IMG/VR virus record: IMGVR_UViG_3300020401_000021
Location: 1-57,072 of that record
Direction: 5' to 3' (one strand)
Length of the DNA stretch: 57,072 nucleotides
Origin: a virus
Part shown: piece after piece, positions 17,740 through 26,048 of the stretch
Position numbering within the stretch: the first letter of the stretch is position 1
How the letters are laid out: every line of letters begins with the position of its first letter
The notes under the pieces: model-generated
The model's database searches: none
What the model was told of the DNA's origin: nothing
What the model saw: the letters and a program-made list of their open reading frames with translations, nothing else
Program-made: the position numbers and the translations under genes

Positions 17740-19590
17740 TTATTCCTCTATGCCGTACACTCGCACGATAATGTTATCTTGATCTGTGGTCACTACAAGC
17801 TGCTCACCAGCAGATGCCATGATGCCTGTACGCTCTAAAATTTCATTTGAAGCTATCTGTGCCTTGTCAAACTTGTCTTGTTGAGGCAATTCAAAAAAAC
17901 GTTTTTCGCGCATGTAATCTTCGCCGTTAAAGAAAAGATCGTACTTACGATTTGCGTCACCGTTAGTTTCAGTCCAAACGGTTGTTGTTGCCAAGCAAGT
18001 CTGATCGTCATGTGGATCAGTTGTTGGTTCGTCAACGATTGATACAGCTTGACCCATGCCTGAGTGTGAATGGCAGTAGGTGTAGAGTGTGTCTGGTGCG
18101 TTTGATGGTACTGTCCATTCTATCACTCTTGCTTCACCGTTATAAGTTGCGTGGTTGCTGTTCCAATCTGCTACCGTTGTTGTAACTGATGTATAGTCAC
18201 TTGTAGATGATGGGTTACCCATTTGCCAAGTCATACCGTCTGTGTAAGCCGTACCACCGCCATGTGTACCGTCGGCAGTAGTTGAGAAGTTTAGTGGATG
18301 TCCGTTGTTACCAGTTAGTATTTGGTAAATACGATAGGTTCTACCTCGAACAAAAGTTAACTCTGCCACCGCCGTGTTAAATGTAGCTTCATGGAATTTA
18401 TTAGAACCACCAATTGATGCAACGTTCATGCCTACTGGAAACTTAGCGTAGTGTTTAGATTGTGTCCATGTTACCCCAAGGTCAGACGAACTATACTTCT
18501 GACCACCAGATACTACGAGTACAAGGTTTGTGCCTTCAGATCGAACATCTACAACCATAGAGTTTGTAACACCTGTCGGGAAGTCAAACACTGTGTAGCC
18601 CGTTGTTGGGAATGGTGAAGCTGTTGTGTAGTCTGCGTATGCTATCTTGCCGCCTGAGTAAGCAATGTAAAGTTTACCGTCTGTTGCGTCTGACGCTATC
18701 GCGGCTGCACCAATCATGTGACCGCTTACACCAGTTGGAGGCGACATAGAGTTAGATGTAAACTCAGCCTGTGCTTCTGGGGTATCGTCGTTAGATATAT
18801 AGTTAAAGCCTGTTGACGTTCCAACTATAAATCTTTCCTCGTTTGTCTTAACACCAGCAATCTTTGTAATTGCACCCAAGCCCCAAGTAAACGCAGTGTT
18901 GTAGGCGGCTGCATTTGCTCGCCAATCTGCGATTGTGTTTATAACAGAACCAGAGCTTCCTGGGACACCTTGAACGTATGCCATTGCAAATGGGCCATCT
19001 TGGTTGGTAGCCCAAAGAATGTTATCGTTTGCTGTCATACCGTAGCTGGTAGCAGACGTTGTTGCTGTCCCACTATCAGAAACATAGTTAGCGTGGGTAT
19101 ATACAGAACCGTCGTCTGGTGATCGAAGGTACATATCTGACCCATTATGAAACCAGATAGGATTACCTTTACGGTTACTGTTTTGCACAAAGTAATGGTA
19201 GTCTGTGCCACCTACGTTTGTAAGGGTGTTATAAGTAAAAATTTCTTTTGCAACAATTGGATCAGACGCAGTGTTTGCCGTAGCTGGCTCTACTGGCGTT
19301 GTCTTCATATCTGTAACAAGACTGTTAGAAACAGTCCCAATCAAATCCAGAGTATTCGATGTATCTGCTGCTGTATAAACCACTGACGCATTTGACGGTG
19401 TTGCATCGTAATTTACGAAGTCACCTGTCTGATATGTCTTGTTTGAAATATACAGATTTACGTTGGCTGCTACTGCGCCATCGTTTAAGACGTTTACGTT
19501 ATAAGTAGCCACTTTTGCAGAAGGTACAGTATATACAACTTCTGTGTCGCGGCTTCCGACTAATTTCTTTCCTAATAATCCGTTTGCCAT
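17740..19590 (-). CDS. Tail-associated protein with Asp-box and cupredoxin-like domain, 616 aa
   Basis: The N-terminus is beta-rich. A middle section has sialidase-like blades including an Asp-box type SSDLGVTWT. Residues about 410-520 have a cupredoxin-like pattern: GHPLNFSTTADGTHGGGTAY with His431, and TLYTYCHSHSGMG with Cys506, His509 and Met512, i.e. H...C-x2-H-x2-M, which fits a type I or CuA-like copper site. The C-terminal 90 residues (YDLFFNGEDYMREKRFFELP) are probably a separate anchor. Placed next to the glycine-rich adhesin, it is likely part of the receptor-binding apparatus. Metal binding is inferred from motif only. Confidence 0.65.
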   Translation of the reverse strand: MANGLLGKKLVGSRDTEVVYTVPSAKVATYNVNVLNDGAVAANVNLYISNKTYQTGDFVNYDATPSNASVVYTAADTSNTLDLIGTVSNSLVTDMKTTPVEPATANTASDPIVAKEIFTYNTLTNVGGTDYHYFVQNSNRKGNPIWFHNGSDMYLRSPDDGSVYTHANYVSDSGTATTSATSYGMTANDNILWATNQDGPFAMAYVQGVPGSSGSVINTIADWRANAAAYNTAFTWGLGAITKIAGVKTNEERFIVGTSTGFNYISNDDTPEAQAEFTSNSMSPPTGVSGHMIGAAAIASDATDGKLYIAYSGGKIAYADYTTASPFPTTGYTVFDFPTGVTNSMVVDVRSEGTNLVLVVSGGQKYSSSDLGVTWTQSKHYAKFPVGMNVASIGGSNKFHEATFNTAVAELTFVRGRTYRIYQILTGNNGHPLNFSTTADGTHGGGTAYTDGMTWQMGNPSSTSDYTSVTTTVADWNSNHATYNGEARVIEWTVPSNAPDTLYTYCHSHSGMGQAVSIVDEPTTDPHDDQTCLATTTVWTETNGDANRKYDLFFNGEDYMREKRFFELPQQDKFDKAQIASNEILERTGIMASAGEQLVVTTDQDNIIVRVYGIEE

Positions 19591-19599
19591 AATATCCTC

Positions 19600-19968
19600 T
19601 TAACTTTGTGATAGGAAAAAGACTTTGGACGGAGACATCTGAAAGGCGTTTAAGGCCGATGTGATGCTTGTCTGAAGTCCACCGAGAGCCGCTTGCTCTG
19701 TTGCACTAGCTGCTTGGACAGCAGCGATTTGGGCTGAACCTTCTGTCTGAAGCTCGCTGACTTCAGTATTACCTTGGGCAACAACAGCGTTAATCTGTGT
19801 TGTACCTTCGGCACTAACGGAACTAAGGTTCGCGTTACCGTTAAAAATTTCTATCATTCTGGCCAAGTAAACCAAATCAGCGTTTGGTGTGTTACTTGTT
19901 AACCCGTTAAGACGTGTACCAAGCTCTGTTGCTAACGCCTGTTGATCTGCTACGCTTATATTAGGCAC
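19600..19968 (-). CDS. Coiled-coil tail-associated protein, 122 aa
   Basis: Beyond an N-terminal helix (QQALATELGTRLNGL) the sequence is an Ala/Gln/Thr heptad-like array (TQINAVVAQGNTEVSELQTE, then SAQIAAVQAASATEQAALGG) typical of fibre shafts. It overlaps the 179-residue gene by 8 bases. It is probably a trimeric structural element; no family recognised. Confidence 0.6.
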   Translation of the reverse strand: MPNISVADQQALATELGTRLNGLTSNTPNADLVYLARMIEIFNGNANLSSVSAEGTTQINAVVAQGNTEVSELQTEGSAQIAAVQAASATEQAALGGLQTSITSALNAFQMSPSKVFFLSQS

Positions 19969-20500
19969 TTAATGTACTCCCATCGAATAAACTACCGTGT
20001 AACTGCGCAAGTAAAATGCCTTCAGCAATCACAGTAGGCGTTGTTTGAAATGCTTGAGCAGCAAATGTACCAGCTTGTGTCGCGGATGCTGCGGCTTGTT
20101 GCTCACTAGAAAGAGCGTTTTGCTCTGACGTTGCAGCGTTTGTTGCAGATGTTGCTGCGTTGTCTTCTGATGCAGCAGCCGCAACACGCTTAACTTCCAT
20201 TTCAGCAAGAGCGTTTGCTTTTGCTGTGGCTATATCTGTAAATAGTTGGGTAAAAGATGCAATTTCGTTTGCAGTACCGCCACCAATAGACAGCTTAATT
20301 GTCTGTCCGTTGCTGTCGTTAGAGTATGTAAACTGAAATGCGTCAATCTCACCCGTAGTAGAGTTAAATAGTTTGGCCATAAGTTGATCTAGGCGCTGCC
20401 CAGCAATTTCAGCGTCTTCCAAGTATGTATCTAGCAGATGTGTTCCAGTATTCGCAGAGCGAAACTGTAGCTGCTCGGAAGGTACTTTAGTTAAAGCCAT
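19961..20500 (-). CDS. Fibre/stalk protein with shared anchor domain, 179 aa
   Basis: Residues about 30-75 (LDQLMAKLFNSTTGEID ... NDSNGQTIKLSIG) resemble the N-terminus of the T7-type fibre (ISELLLKLFNSSGTVTG ... NDSSLGLQYRVG). An Ala/Ser-rich shaft at about 105-150 (EDNAATSATNAATSEQNALS) and a short globular end follow. The shared start suggests the same attachment site on the tail as the 512-residue fibre. Confidence 0.62.
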   Translation of the reverse strand: MALTKVPSEQLQFRSANTGTHLLDTYLEDAEIAGQRLDQLMAKLFNSTTGEIDAFQFTYSNDSNGQTIKLSIGGGTANEIASFTQLFTDIATAKANALAEMEVKRVAAAASEDNAATSATNAATSEQNALSSEQQAAASATQAGTFAAQAFQTTPTVIAEGILLAQLHGSLFDGSTLSA

Positions 20501-20760
20501 TACTCTTCATCTCCTAATAATTGGGCAATCCGTTCTACCCGACCTTTGGAAAGCTTAATTATCTCATGCACTGTAGTTACTCTTGCACTTAAAGTATCGC
20601 AGCGTTGTTGATCTGCTTCCCTTACTGCCGATATTGCAGCAGAAAGTTGCTCTAAGTCGTCCCTAATTGGCAAAAATTCTTCACGTAGCTTTGCGTCAAG
20701 GTAATCACGCACTTTCGGGTCGATGGCGCTGGCCAAGTTTTTTGAGTTAGTTAAAGTCAT
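20500..20760 (-). CDS. Coiled-coil protein, 86 aa
   Basis: The start at 20760 overlaps the upstream stop as ATGA. The sequence is helical throughout (REEFLPIRDDLEQLSAAISA, ARVTTVHEIIKLSKGRVERI) with no membrane segment. Its reading frame contains motif copy 5. Possibly a short structural or chaperone protein of the tail module; not recognised. Confidence 0.55.
   Translation of the reverse strand: MTLTNSKNLASAIDPKVRDYLDAKLREEFLPIRDDLEQLSAAISAVREADQQRCDTLSARVTTVHEIIKLSKGRVERIAQLLGDEE
20655..20665 (-). promoter_or_regulatory. Late-block motif TAGGGACGACT (copy 5)
   Basis: The leftward strand reads ATTAGGGACGACTTAG within the coiled-coil gene, about 155 bases before the start at 20500. Being inside a gene, it could be chance. 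Confidence 0.35.
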
Positions 20761-20963
20761 TTCTTCTTTCCCTTTTTCCAAGACACCCGTTTGGCACTTG
20801 TCTTTTTCTTAGCAGCACTGTTGCATTGCGCCTTTGTGGGTCGGCAAGCTGGATAAGGACGTTTGCTTTTTGTCCTACTCTTTCGTCCACAAGGCTTTCC
20901 AGTTTTGCAGTCGATCCAGCCCTTGCCGTTGTTTTTAGAAAACCACTCACGCAATCCACTCAT
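20757..20963 (-). CDS. Small Lys/Cys-rich protein, 68 aa
   Basis: It contains GWIDCKTGKPCGRKSRTKSK and YPACRPTKAQC, a Cys-spaced basic pattern I associate with marine phage and viral genomes, then ends in a Lys tail. ATG overlaps the stop of the 39-residue gene upstream (ATGA). The four Cys could bind zinc. Probable nucleic-acid-binding or virion accessory protein; function unknown. Confidence 0.65.
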   Translation of the reverse strand: MSGLREWFSKNNGKGWIDCKTGKPCGRKSRTKSKRPYPACRPTKAQCNSAAKKKTSAKRVSWKKGKKK

Positions 20964-21079
20964 TTTTTCTTTTTTGCTTTCTTCTTTTTAGCGGCTGCAA
21001 TAACATCACCACGAGTGATTTTGTTTTTGTTGCCGTACTGCCCTGCAAGTTTCTTTTGCGCTGGTGTCATCCGTTTCAT
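20960..21079 (-). CDS. Tiny Lys-rich protein, 39 aa
   Basis: It starts at 21079 (MKRMTPAQKKLAGQYGNKNK) and ends in a poly-Lys tail. Start and stop overlap neighbours by four bases (ATGA on both sides), which supports real translation. Function unknown. Confidence 0.55.
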   Translation of the reverse strand: MKRMTPAQKKLAGQYGNKNKITRGDVIAAAKKKKAKKKK

Positions 21080-21261
21080 TTTTTCTTTCCTTTGCTTTTA
21101 TTACCCCAATTTTTAGCGCCAACCTTCCTACAACGTGTTAAGGCCCCTGACCCATAAGCTGAAGGCCACGTTCCACCATTTCTAGTGTAACGGGCTTTAA
21201 CTTTGTGGTAACAAGCGTCTTTCTTCGCTGTTTTCTTTTTGGCAGCTTTCTTCTTGGGCAT
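21076..21261 (-). CDS. DUF5872-like small basic protein, 61 aa
   Basis: The core ACYHKVKARY ... WPSAYGSGALTRCRKVGA ... NWG matches a family I recall as DUF5872, common in marine phages and giant viruses, flanked here by Lys-rich ends. Two Cys are kept. Its role is not established; association with packaged DNA is a guess from charge and position. Confidence 0.65.
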   Translation of the reverse strand: MPKKKAAKKKTAKKDACYHKVKARYTRNGGTWPSAYGSGALTRCRKVGAKNWGNKSKGKKK

Positions 21262-21262
21262 A

Positions 21263-21358
21263 TTACTTTCCTTGTGTGCAGGGGCAGTCTTTATGCTGCA
21301 TATTCCCTGTTTGGGTTTTTGCGCCTATCTTTTTGACTTCTTTAGATGTCTTAGCCAT
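21263..21358 (-). CDS. Tiny protein ending in a Cys pair, 31 aa
   Basis: Starts at 21358 (MAKTSKEVKKIGAKTQTGN) and ends HKDCPCTQGK. The start overlaps the upstream stop as ATGA. Tight packing in the cluster and good codon use support it; function unknown. Confidence 0.5.
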   Translation of the reverse strand: MAKTSKEVKKIGAKTQTGNMQHKDCPCTQGK

Positions 21359-21477
21359 CAGTAAGACTTCTTCTTCTTTGCTTTTTTGACAGGCATATTC
21401 TTTTTAGCTGCTGCTTTTTTCGCGGCTGCTTTGCCAGCTTTAGTGTACGGGTATGTTTTGTTTCCAACTCTTGGCAT
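21358..21477 (-). CDS. Tiny Lys/Ala-rich protein, 39 aa
   Basis: Starts MPRVGNKTYPYTKAGKAAAK and continues as Ala/Lys repeats, resembling histone-H1-like tails. An AGAAGT ribosome site precedes it. One of six tiny basic genes in a row; it may help condense DNA or bind the virion interior. Confidence 0.55.
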   Translation of the reverse strand: MPRVGNKTYPYTKAGKAAAKKAAAKKNMPVKKAKKKKSY

Positions 21478-21478
21478 T

Positions 21479-21751
21479 TTACTTCTCCTCTGGTGGTGGT
21501 TTATTTCCAAACAGACGTTGGTACGTCATGTCGTTGCTGTATGCCTCTGCCCATTTATTTTCGGTATAAGTAGCAAAGGTTATTAAATCTGCGGTGTCAT
21601 TCCAAAGCGTATCAACGTCTTGGTTGAGCTTGGCTATCTGGTCTTCAAGGTGTCCGATCTTGTGGGCTTGTTCGCTTATCCACCAAACACCACCCACTAG
21701 CTGAACAGCCATTGCGAGAACGAGAGCTAAAGGTACTTTAAGATCGCCCAT
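21479..21751 (-). CDS. Small membrane protein with coiled coil, 90 aa
   Basis: I chose the ATG at 21751 because it overlaps the upstream stop as TAATG; an ATG at 21763 would add four residues. One N-terminal membrane helix (VPLALVLAMAVQLVGGVWW) is followed by a coiled-coil (IGHLEDQIAKLNQDVDTLW) and a polar C-terminus. It could be holin-like or spanin-like, but it lies in the head/tail operon away from the lysis genes, so the role is open. Confidence 0.6.
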   Translation of the reverse strand: MGDLKVPLALVLAMAVQLVGGVWWISEQAHKIGHLEDQIAKLNQDVDTLWNDTADLITFATYTENKWAEAYSNDMTYQRLFGNKPPPEEK

Positions 21752-22023
21752 TAGCAGTCCCACGCTCTTCTTGACCAGTAGTTAGCTGATAACTTGTTGC
21801 TCTTTCCTTTGATGCCACCCGATCTAGCACAGTAAGATTTCTTACGGGATGGCGTACCTTTTTTGATGCTCATATTAGCATCCCCGAAACGAATTATTTT
21901 TTCCTTACCGTTAGCGCATGCTTTTACAACAAACTTCTTCTTGCCCTTAACTTCACGTTTGGGCTTATTGCATGGCATACTTGCCTTTTTGCTTTTACTC
22001 TTAGGCTTTGCTTTAGCTGGCAT
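21751..22023 (-). CDS. Small Lys/Cys-rich protein, 90 aa
   Basis: Basic start (KAKPKSKSKKASMPCNKPKR), then IIRFGDANMSIKKGTPSRKK, YCARSGGI and YWSRRAWDC. This C-terminal pattern is familiar from marine phage small proteins. It overlaps the portal gene end by 11 bases. Cys and basic content suggest nucleic-acid contact; not demonstrated. Confidence 0.65.
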   Translation of the reverse strand: MPAKAKPKSKSKKASMPCNKPKREVKGKKKFVVKACANGKEKIIRFGDANMSIKKGTPSRKKSYCARSGGIKGKSNKLSANYWSRRAWDC

Positions 22024-23932
22024 TTGATTTCCTCATGGGTATTAAGTTGCCCTTTTGGACTTCGTTATCTATCTGGCCTTGTGGCTTGACGCTTGCGCCT
22101 CTAGCTTTTTCCATCATGGCCATTTGTTGTGATGGTGTTAATCCTTCCGCACGTTGTTCTTCGCTAATCTTAAATTGATCTAAGTCAGATACACCCATTG
22201 CTCTGATGGCTTCCTCTGCAATCTTGCCTTGACTGTACTCCATATTTAACCCCGTATTGTTCATAATCTGAAGCATGTTCATCCACGTCTCAGCATTACG
22301 TGTGGGTTCTAATGGCAACGTTCCATCTGTTACTAAGTAATCTATCTCACCCTGTATGTCGGATATGTCGAAATCAATGTAGCCATCGTCAACCATATTG
22401 CGGAGTGCGCCAGCGTTGTCGCTTTCACCAATACGAATAGCACCCTTACTGCCAAAGAAGTCTTGGATATTAGATACCATCATTCGTACCATTGGTCGAA
22501 CAGAGGTTGCAGATATAACTCTAGCAAGAACGCCAAGACGCTGACTGCCTAGCTGGGTAAGGCGCTGGATTTCCGTTGCCGTCCTAACGCCACCTTCTGC
22601 CGTTGGGACACCTTGCTGAGCGTCAGATGCAGCACTTACACGTTGTTTCAACGCGCTCATGGCTTCGATGTCATTCCAATGTCCCTTGGTAACGTCAGGG
22701 ACTTGTGCAATAAACACTCCCTTTCCTGGCTCATTACCAGGCAATGTACGGACTAGGCCGTGTGGATTGCGGTCAATTAAATCCTGTATTGCAACTTGCG
22801 TTGGATCAACGAAGATAAGGTTCGATAATGCAGCCTGTACGTTGTCGATGCGTGAACGAAGTAGCCAAGTTGCAATGTCATGTAACGGTAGAAGTAAGTC
22901 GTATAGTGACTGACCGTAAGTTTTGTGAGCGTCTTGATATAAGCCGCCTATCGCTACAGGGAACTGACGTCCGTATGGATTAAGCTGACAACGTATGATT
23001 ACGTTTTCATCCAGTACGGTGCATAGCATCCATAGCTGATCTATCTGTGGTAAGTTAACCTCATATCCAGAAAGCCGTACCCATACTTCGTCTACTACTC
23101 GGCTGTCTCCAAGAGTGAAATAAGTGCCGCCACTTTCTCTTCTATTTCGCTCAGAGGGGTCGATTGACAATCCTCTTCCAGCTTCTTTTGACCATTGGTG
23201 ACCTTCCCATCCACCTGATGGGGGAGTGATACGATTTCGCAAAGCAGGGAACTGTTCGAGCTTGGGGTATAAGCCTGTCTGCCGAAGCGCGTCGTAGGAA
23301 CAGTAGTCGGAAAATATAATATATTGCATCCGCTCCCAATCGCCCCACTGGACACGGGGGTCGTGGAAAACGCGGCGCGGATCGTAGTTTTGGATTTCAT
23401 TGGTTCTCGCCTCGCTATTCCAAGTGATCTTAGTAGGGGCATAACCATACCTAATTGCGTCAAGAAGGTGTTGCGCTATTCTAGCTTCCCCTGCGGTTCT
23501 GCGCATTTGTTGATGAAGTAAACGTTCTATAATCTGTGACGACTTGCGGCTTTCTCTATTTAGACCCTCAAGTTGAAACATTGGGTTTCGACCAGTAAGT
23601 GCAGCCATAAGATAAGTAAGCACTGTGTCACTGATTGCGCGAGTGTCGGCTATAACTGCCTTCTCTCTAAATGCTGTTGTATCTGGCCTTACATAGACAT
23701 CATGTGCGCGATCCGCTTGTTTCCAATGCTCATGGCGACGTGAGATCTTATCGTAAGACATTAACATTGCTGACTTGACATAATCGACAAGTCGGCTCTC
23801 TTGCGCTTGAGTTAGATCAGACGCGATGTCTTCATACTGCATAAACTTGTTCGCGTGTTCCGACAAGTCTACAACAATTCCATCGCCTTCTGTGGCAAAC
23901 TCAGTGCGGTAATTCGTAGTAACTACTGACAT
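22013..23932 (-). CDS. Portal protein (head-tail connector), 639 aa
   Basis: Gene order (terminase, then this) and length fit a podoviral portal. Features include an N-terminal helical region, a WERMQYIIFSDYCSYDALRQ segment, a long stem helix region (LPLHDIATWLLRSRIDNVQAALSN), the typical crown-like Gln-rich stretch (TEIQRLTQLGSQRLGVLARV), and a polar tail with QMAMMEKARG. It forms the dodecameric ring through which DNA is packaged and ejected. Motif copy 6 lies about 30 bases upstream. Confidence 0.8.
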   Translation of the reverse strand: MSVVTTNYRTEFATEGDGIVVDLSEHANKFMQYEDIASDLTQAQESRLVDYVKSAMLMSYDKISRRHEHWKQADRAHDVYVRPDTTAFREKAVIADTRAISDTVLTYLMAALTGRNPMFQLEGLNRESRKSSQIIERLLHQQMRRTAGEARIAQHLLDAIRYGYAPTKITWNSEARTNEIQNYDPRRVFHDPRVQWGDWERMQYIIFSDYCSYDALRQTGLYPKLEQFPALRNRITPPSGGWEGHQWSKEAGRGLSIDPSERNRRESGGTYFTLGDSRVVDEVWVRLSGYEVNLPQIDQLWMLCTVLDENVIIRCQLNPYGRQFPVAIGGLYQDAHKTYGQSLYDLLLPLHDIATWLLRSRIDNVQAALSNLIFVDPTQVAIQDLIDRNPHGLVRTLPGNEPGKGVFIAQVPDVTKGHWNDIEAMSALKQRVSAASDAQQGVPTAEGGVRTATEIQRLTQLGSQRLGVLARVISATSVRPMVRMMVSNIQDFFGSKGAIRIGESDNAGALRNMVDDGYIDFDISDIQGEIDYLVTDGTLPLEPTRNAETWMNMLQIMNNTGLNMEYSQGKIAEEAIRAMGVSDLDQFKISEEQRAEGLTPSQQMAMMEKARGASVKPQGQIDNEVQKGNLIPMRKSNAS

Positions 23933-23961
23933 AAATCCATTTAGGACACATTCTATAAGTT

Positions 23962-23973
23962 AGTCGTCCCTAT
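23962..23973 (-). promoter_or_regulatory. Late-block motif ATAGGGACGACT (copy 6)
   Basis: Its TAG is the terminase stop codon; the portal start lies about 30 bases downstream. Confidence 0.55.
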
Positions 23974-25616
23974 TCACCCCAACCTGACCAAGTAGATCCT
24001 TGGTTTAATTCAGACTTCATATCCCAAAACGTTTCCTTGTGTCGATCAAAGGTCGGCGGTCTGTAATAGTCACCCCCTGCTGGCGTACGAGCAAGCACAT
24101 CTAACGCTATAGCAAGAGCGTCTACTTGATCGTCAAATGTACCAGATGGAAAGCTTTGACACTCTTCGTGAAACTGATCTATCCATGATGCACTCTCAGG
24201 TATTAAAACTCTACCTCCTTCAATCAGAGGAAGCACAGCATTTAGTCTTGCGACTTTATCAGTGTTTATCTTGTACGGAATTACAGAAACACCGCTCTCT
24301 CTTTGAAGCTCTTGAATTAAACTTTGTCCTGATGCTTTGTCTTCAATATAAATACCACGCAAGCCACGGCCACGCCATTGATTGTTAAGCTGGATCATTC
24401 GACGTTTTAGTTCTGGAAACTCGTATCTATCCCTAATTAAGTCAACAAGATAAATGTCACCAGTTGCATCAAGACCAGCAACAATCATTACAGAGTAATC
24501 AGAGTTATCACTTTTCTTAAATGCTGTGTCGGCTGCAATGATTAGCGACGTAAACTTTTCTGGCTTTAGATCGTCAGGGTAATGACGCCACCAATTCATC
24601 TTAATAAGATTACCGCCTTCAATGTATGGAGTTTGTTGGTACAGTGAGGCAAACTCTCTAGGGTTTAACCTTTGGCGACGGTGCAAGTCTTCCAAGTTAA
24701 ACCGTTCTGGCCACAGCGCTTCTTCCTTAGTCCCTTTAACCAAACGTTTAGAGTTTGAAAGTTTATTATTTTCTGCCGTTGGCAAGTAACGAGGATCATC
24801 TTCTGGTAATTGATTGCGCATTATTGATAGACCAGTTTCAACTTCTGAAATCGCTGGGTAGTTGATGTGCAGCCAACGGCCTTCCTTCCAATCGTCTGTT
24901 TCCATCAGGCGACCAGCCAAGTCGTCAGGATGCCAGCGTGTTAATATTATAATTTGCGCTGGGGGTATGTTATCAATGTCAGGCTGTAGACGTGTAGTCA
25001 GTGCAGATGTGTAATAATTCCAAACCTTGTTGCGCTGGGTTGCGCTTTCGGCTTCTTCCCTAGACTTGAGGGGATCATCGAACAGGAGTAAGTTAGCGGC
25101 TCGCCCTGATGTAGTACCGCCAACGCCAATGAAGTAGCTTGCGCCACCGACTGTGGTACGCCACGCCTCAACTGAACGGCTGTCTTGCGCCATTTTGAAA
25201 TCGGGAAAGGCTTGTTCATTTAATTGATCGTTAACAATAGTGCGAACTTGACGCCCAAAGTCTGTGGCAAGCTGGGTGTTATAAGATGTCACCATCATAA
25301 AGCGGCTAGGCTTTCGGGACATAAAGTATGCAGGGAAATACACAGACCCATAAGTGGATTTGCCGTGACGTGGTGGCATTGTTATCAAAATATTCCGAAT
25401 AGGCTGCTCTTCTGGAAGATTGCCAAACCTTTTGTCTTTACCGTACAGATTTGTTAGCTCATTCTTCTCTAATAAGTCTAATGCACCAATAAGATGCTTG
25501 TGAAATTCTGGTAGCTTCCACGTTGGATGCAAAAGTTTTACAAAACCTTCAAAGCTTTCTTCTGCTCGGCGTAAATGTAGTAAGTATTTTGCGGCTTCTT
25601 GTTGGTTAATTGTCAT
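23970..25616 (-). CDS. terL: Terminase large subunit, 548 aa
   Basis: ATPase: Walker A PPRHGKST at 81-88, preceded by NILITM; Walker B LLLFDD at 176-181; a coupling-type motif IIILTRWHPDDLAGRL near 225. The C-terminal nuclease (from about 350) starts IIAADTAFKKSDNSDYSV with the first catalytic Asp, has IYIEDKASGQ and ends DDQVDALAIAL with a later Asp pair, the RNase H-like pattern. It packages DNA into proheads and cuts the concatemer. It overlaps the small subunit by 11 bases. Walker A and nuclease motifs are intact. Confidence 0.93.
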   Translation of the reverse strand: MTINQQEAAKYLLHLRRAEESFEGFVKLLHPTWKLPEFHKHLIGALDLLEKNELTNLYGKDKRFGNLPEEQPIRNILITMPPRHGKSTYGSVYFPAYFMSRKPSRFMMVTSYNTQLATDFGRQVRTIVNDQLNEQAFPDFKMAQDSRSVEAWRTTVGGASYFIGVGGTTSGRAANLLLFDDPLKSREEAESATQRNKVWNYYTSALTTRLQPDIDNIPPAQIIILTRWHPDDLAGRLMETDDWKEGRWLHINYPAISEVETGLSIMRNQLPEDDPRYLPTAENNKLSNSKRLVKGTKEEALWPERFNLEDLHRRQRLNPREFASLYQQTPYIEGGNLIKMNWWRHYPDDLKPEKFTSLIIAADTAFKKSDNSDYSVMIVAGLDATGDIYLVDLIRDRYEFPELKRRMIQLNNQWRGRGLRGIYIEDKASGQSLIQELQRESGVSVIPYKINTDKVARLNAVLPLIEGGRVLIPESASWIDQFHEECQSFPSGTFDDQVDALAIALDVLARTPAGGDYYRPPTFDRHKETFWDMKSELNQGSTWSGWGE

Positions 25617-25938
25617 TTTCTGTCTCTATCTCTACGTCTATTATCTGATTAACGCCAGCAGCTATCTGTTCTAGCTCAGATCGGCTTAGCTCGTTGACGT
25701 TTTCTGTTAATCTGTGTTCGTGATGTTGGAATTGGGCAGTAAGATCAGGCATTACCTTACCCAAAAGTGTAGCAAACACACGGGCTTGGGTAGGCGTCCA
25801 AGCAATATCGCCCATAACTGCCTTGTGTGCGTCTTCGACTTGAACATTTACCTTCTCAAACACTTTCGCTCGTAGTCGGGCGACCTGTGAAGGGTTTAAA
25901 ACTGTGGGGTCTTTTACTGCATCTTTTTTATAAGCCAT
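25606..25938 (-). CDS. Terminase small subunit-like protein, 110 aa
   Basis: It is directly upstream of the large subunit with an 11-base overlap. The N-terminal half is helical and probably DNA-binding (LNPSQVARLRAKVFEKVNVQ), and the middle (PTQARVFATLLGKVMPDL) resembles phage TerS oligomerisation segments. I chose the ATG at 25938; a GTG at 25950 would add four residues. It would recognise the packaging site, and the G+C-rich hairpin at 26014-26042 is close by. Confidence 0.72.
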   Translation of the reverse strand: MAYKKDAVKDPTVLNPSQVARLRAKVFEKVNVQVEDAHKAVMGDIAWTPTQARVFATLLGKVMPDLTAQFQHHEHRLTENVNELSRSELEQIAAGVNQIIDVEIETENDN

Positions 25939-26013
25939 GTTTTTTCTCACATTTTCATTTTTTTTGTCGGTGCGCGGATAGGGTAGAGAGGTGGCAATGC
26001 AAAAAGTGACCTC

Positions 26014-26048
26014 GGGGATAGGGGGTTAGCCCCCCTATCCCCTTTTTT
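26014..26048 (+). terminator. Very strong hairpin with T run, upstream of terS
   Basis: GGGGATAGGGGG pairs perfectly with CCCCCTATCCCC (12 bp, five-base loop) and is followed by six T on the + strand. In form it is a rightward terminator, yet nothing rightward is encoded before it. It may stop antisense transcription or be part of the packaging signal. Confidence 0.7.
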
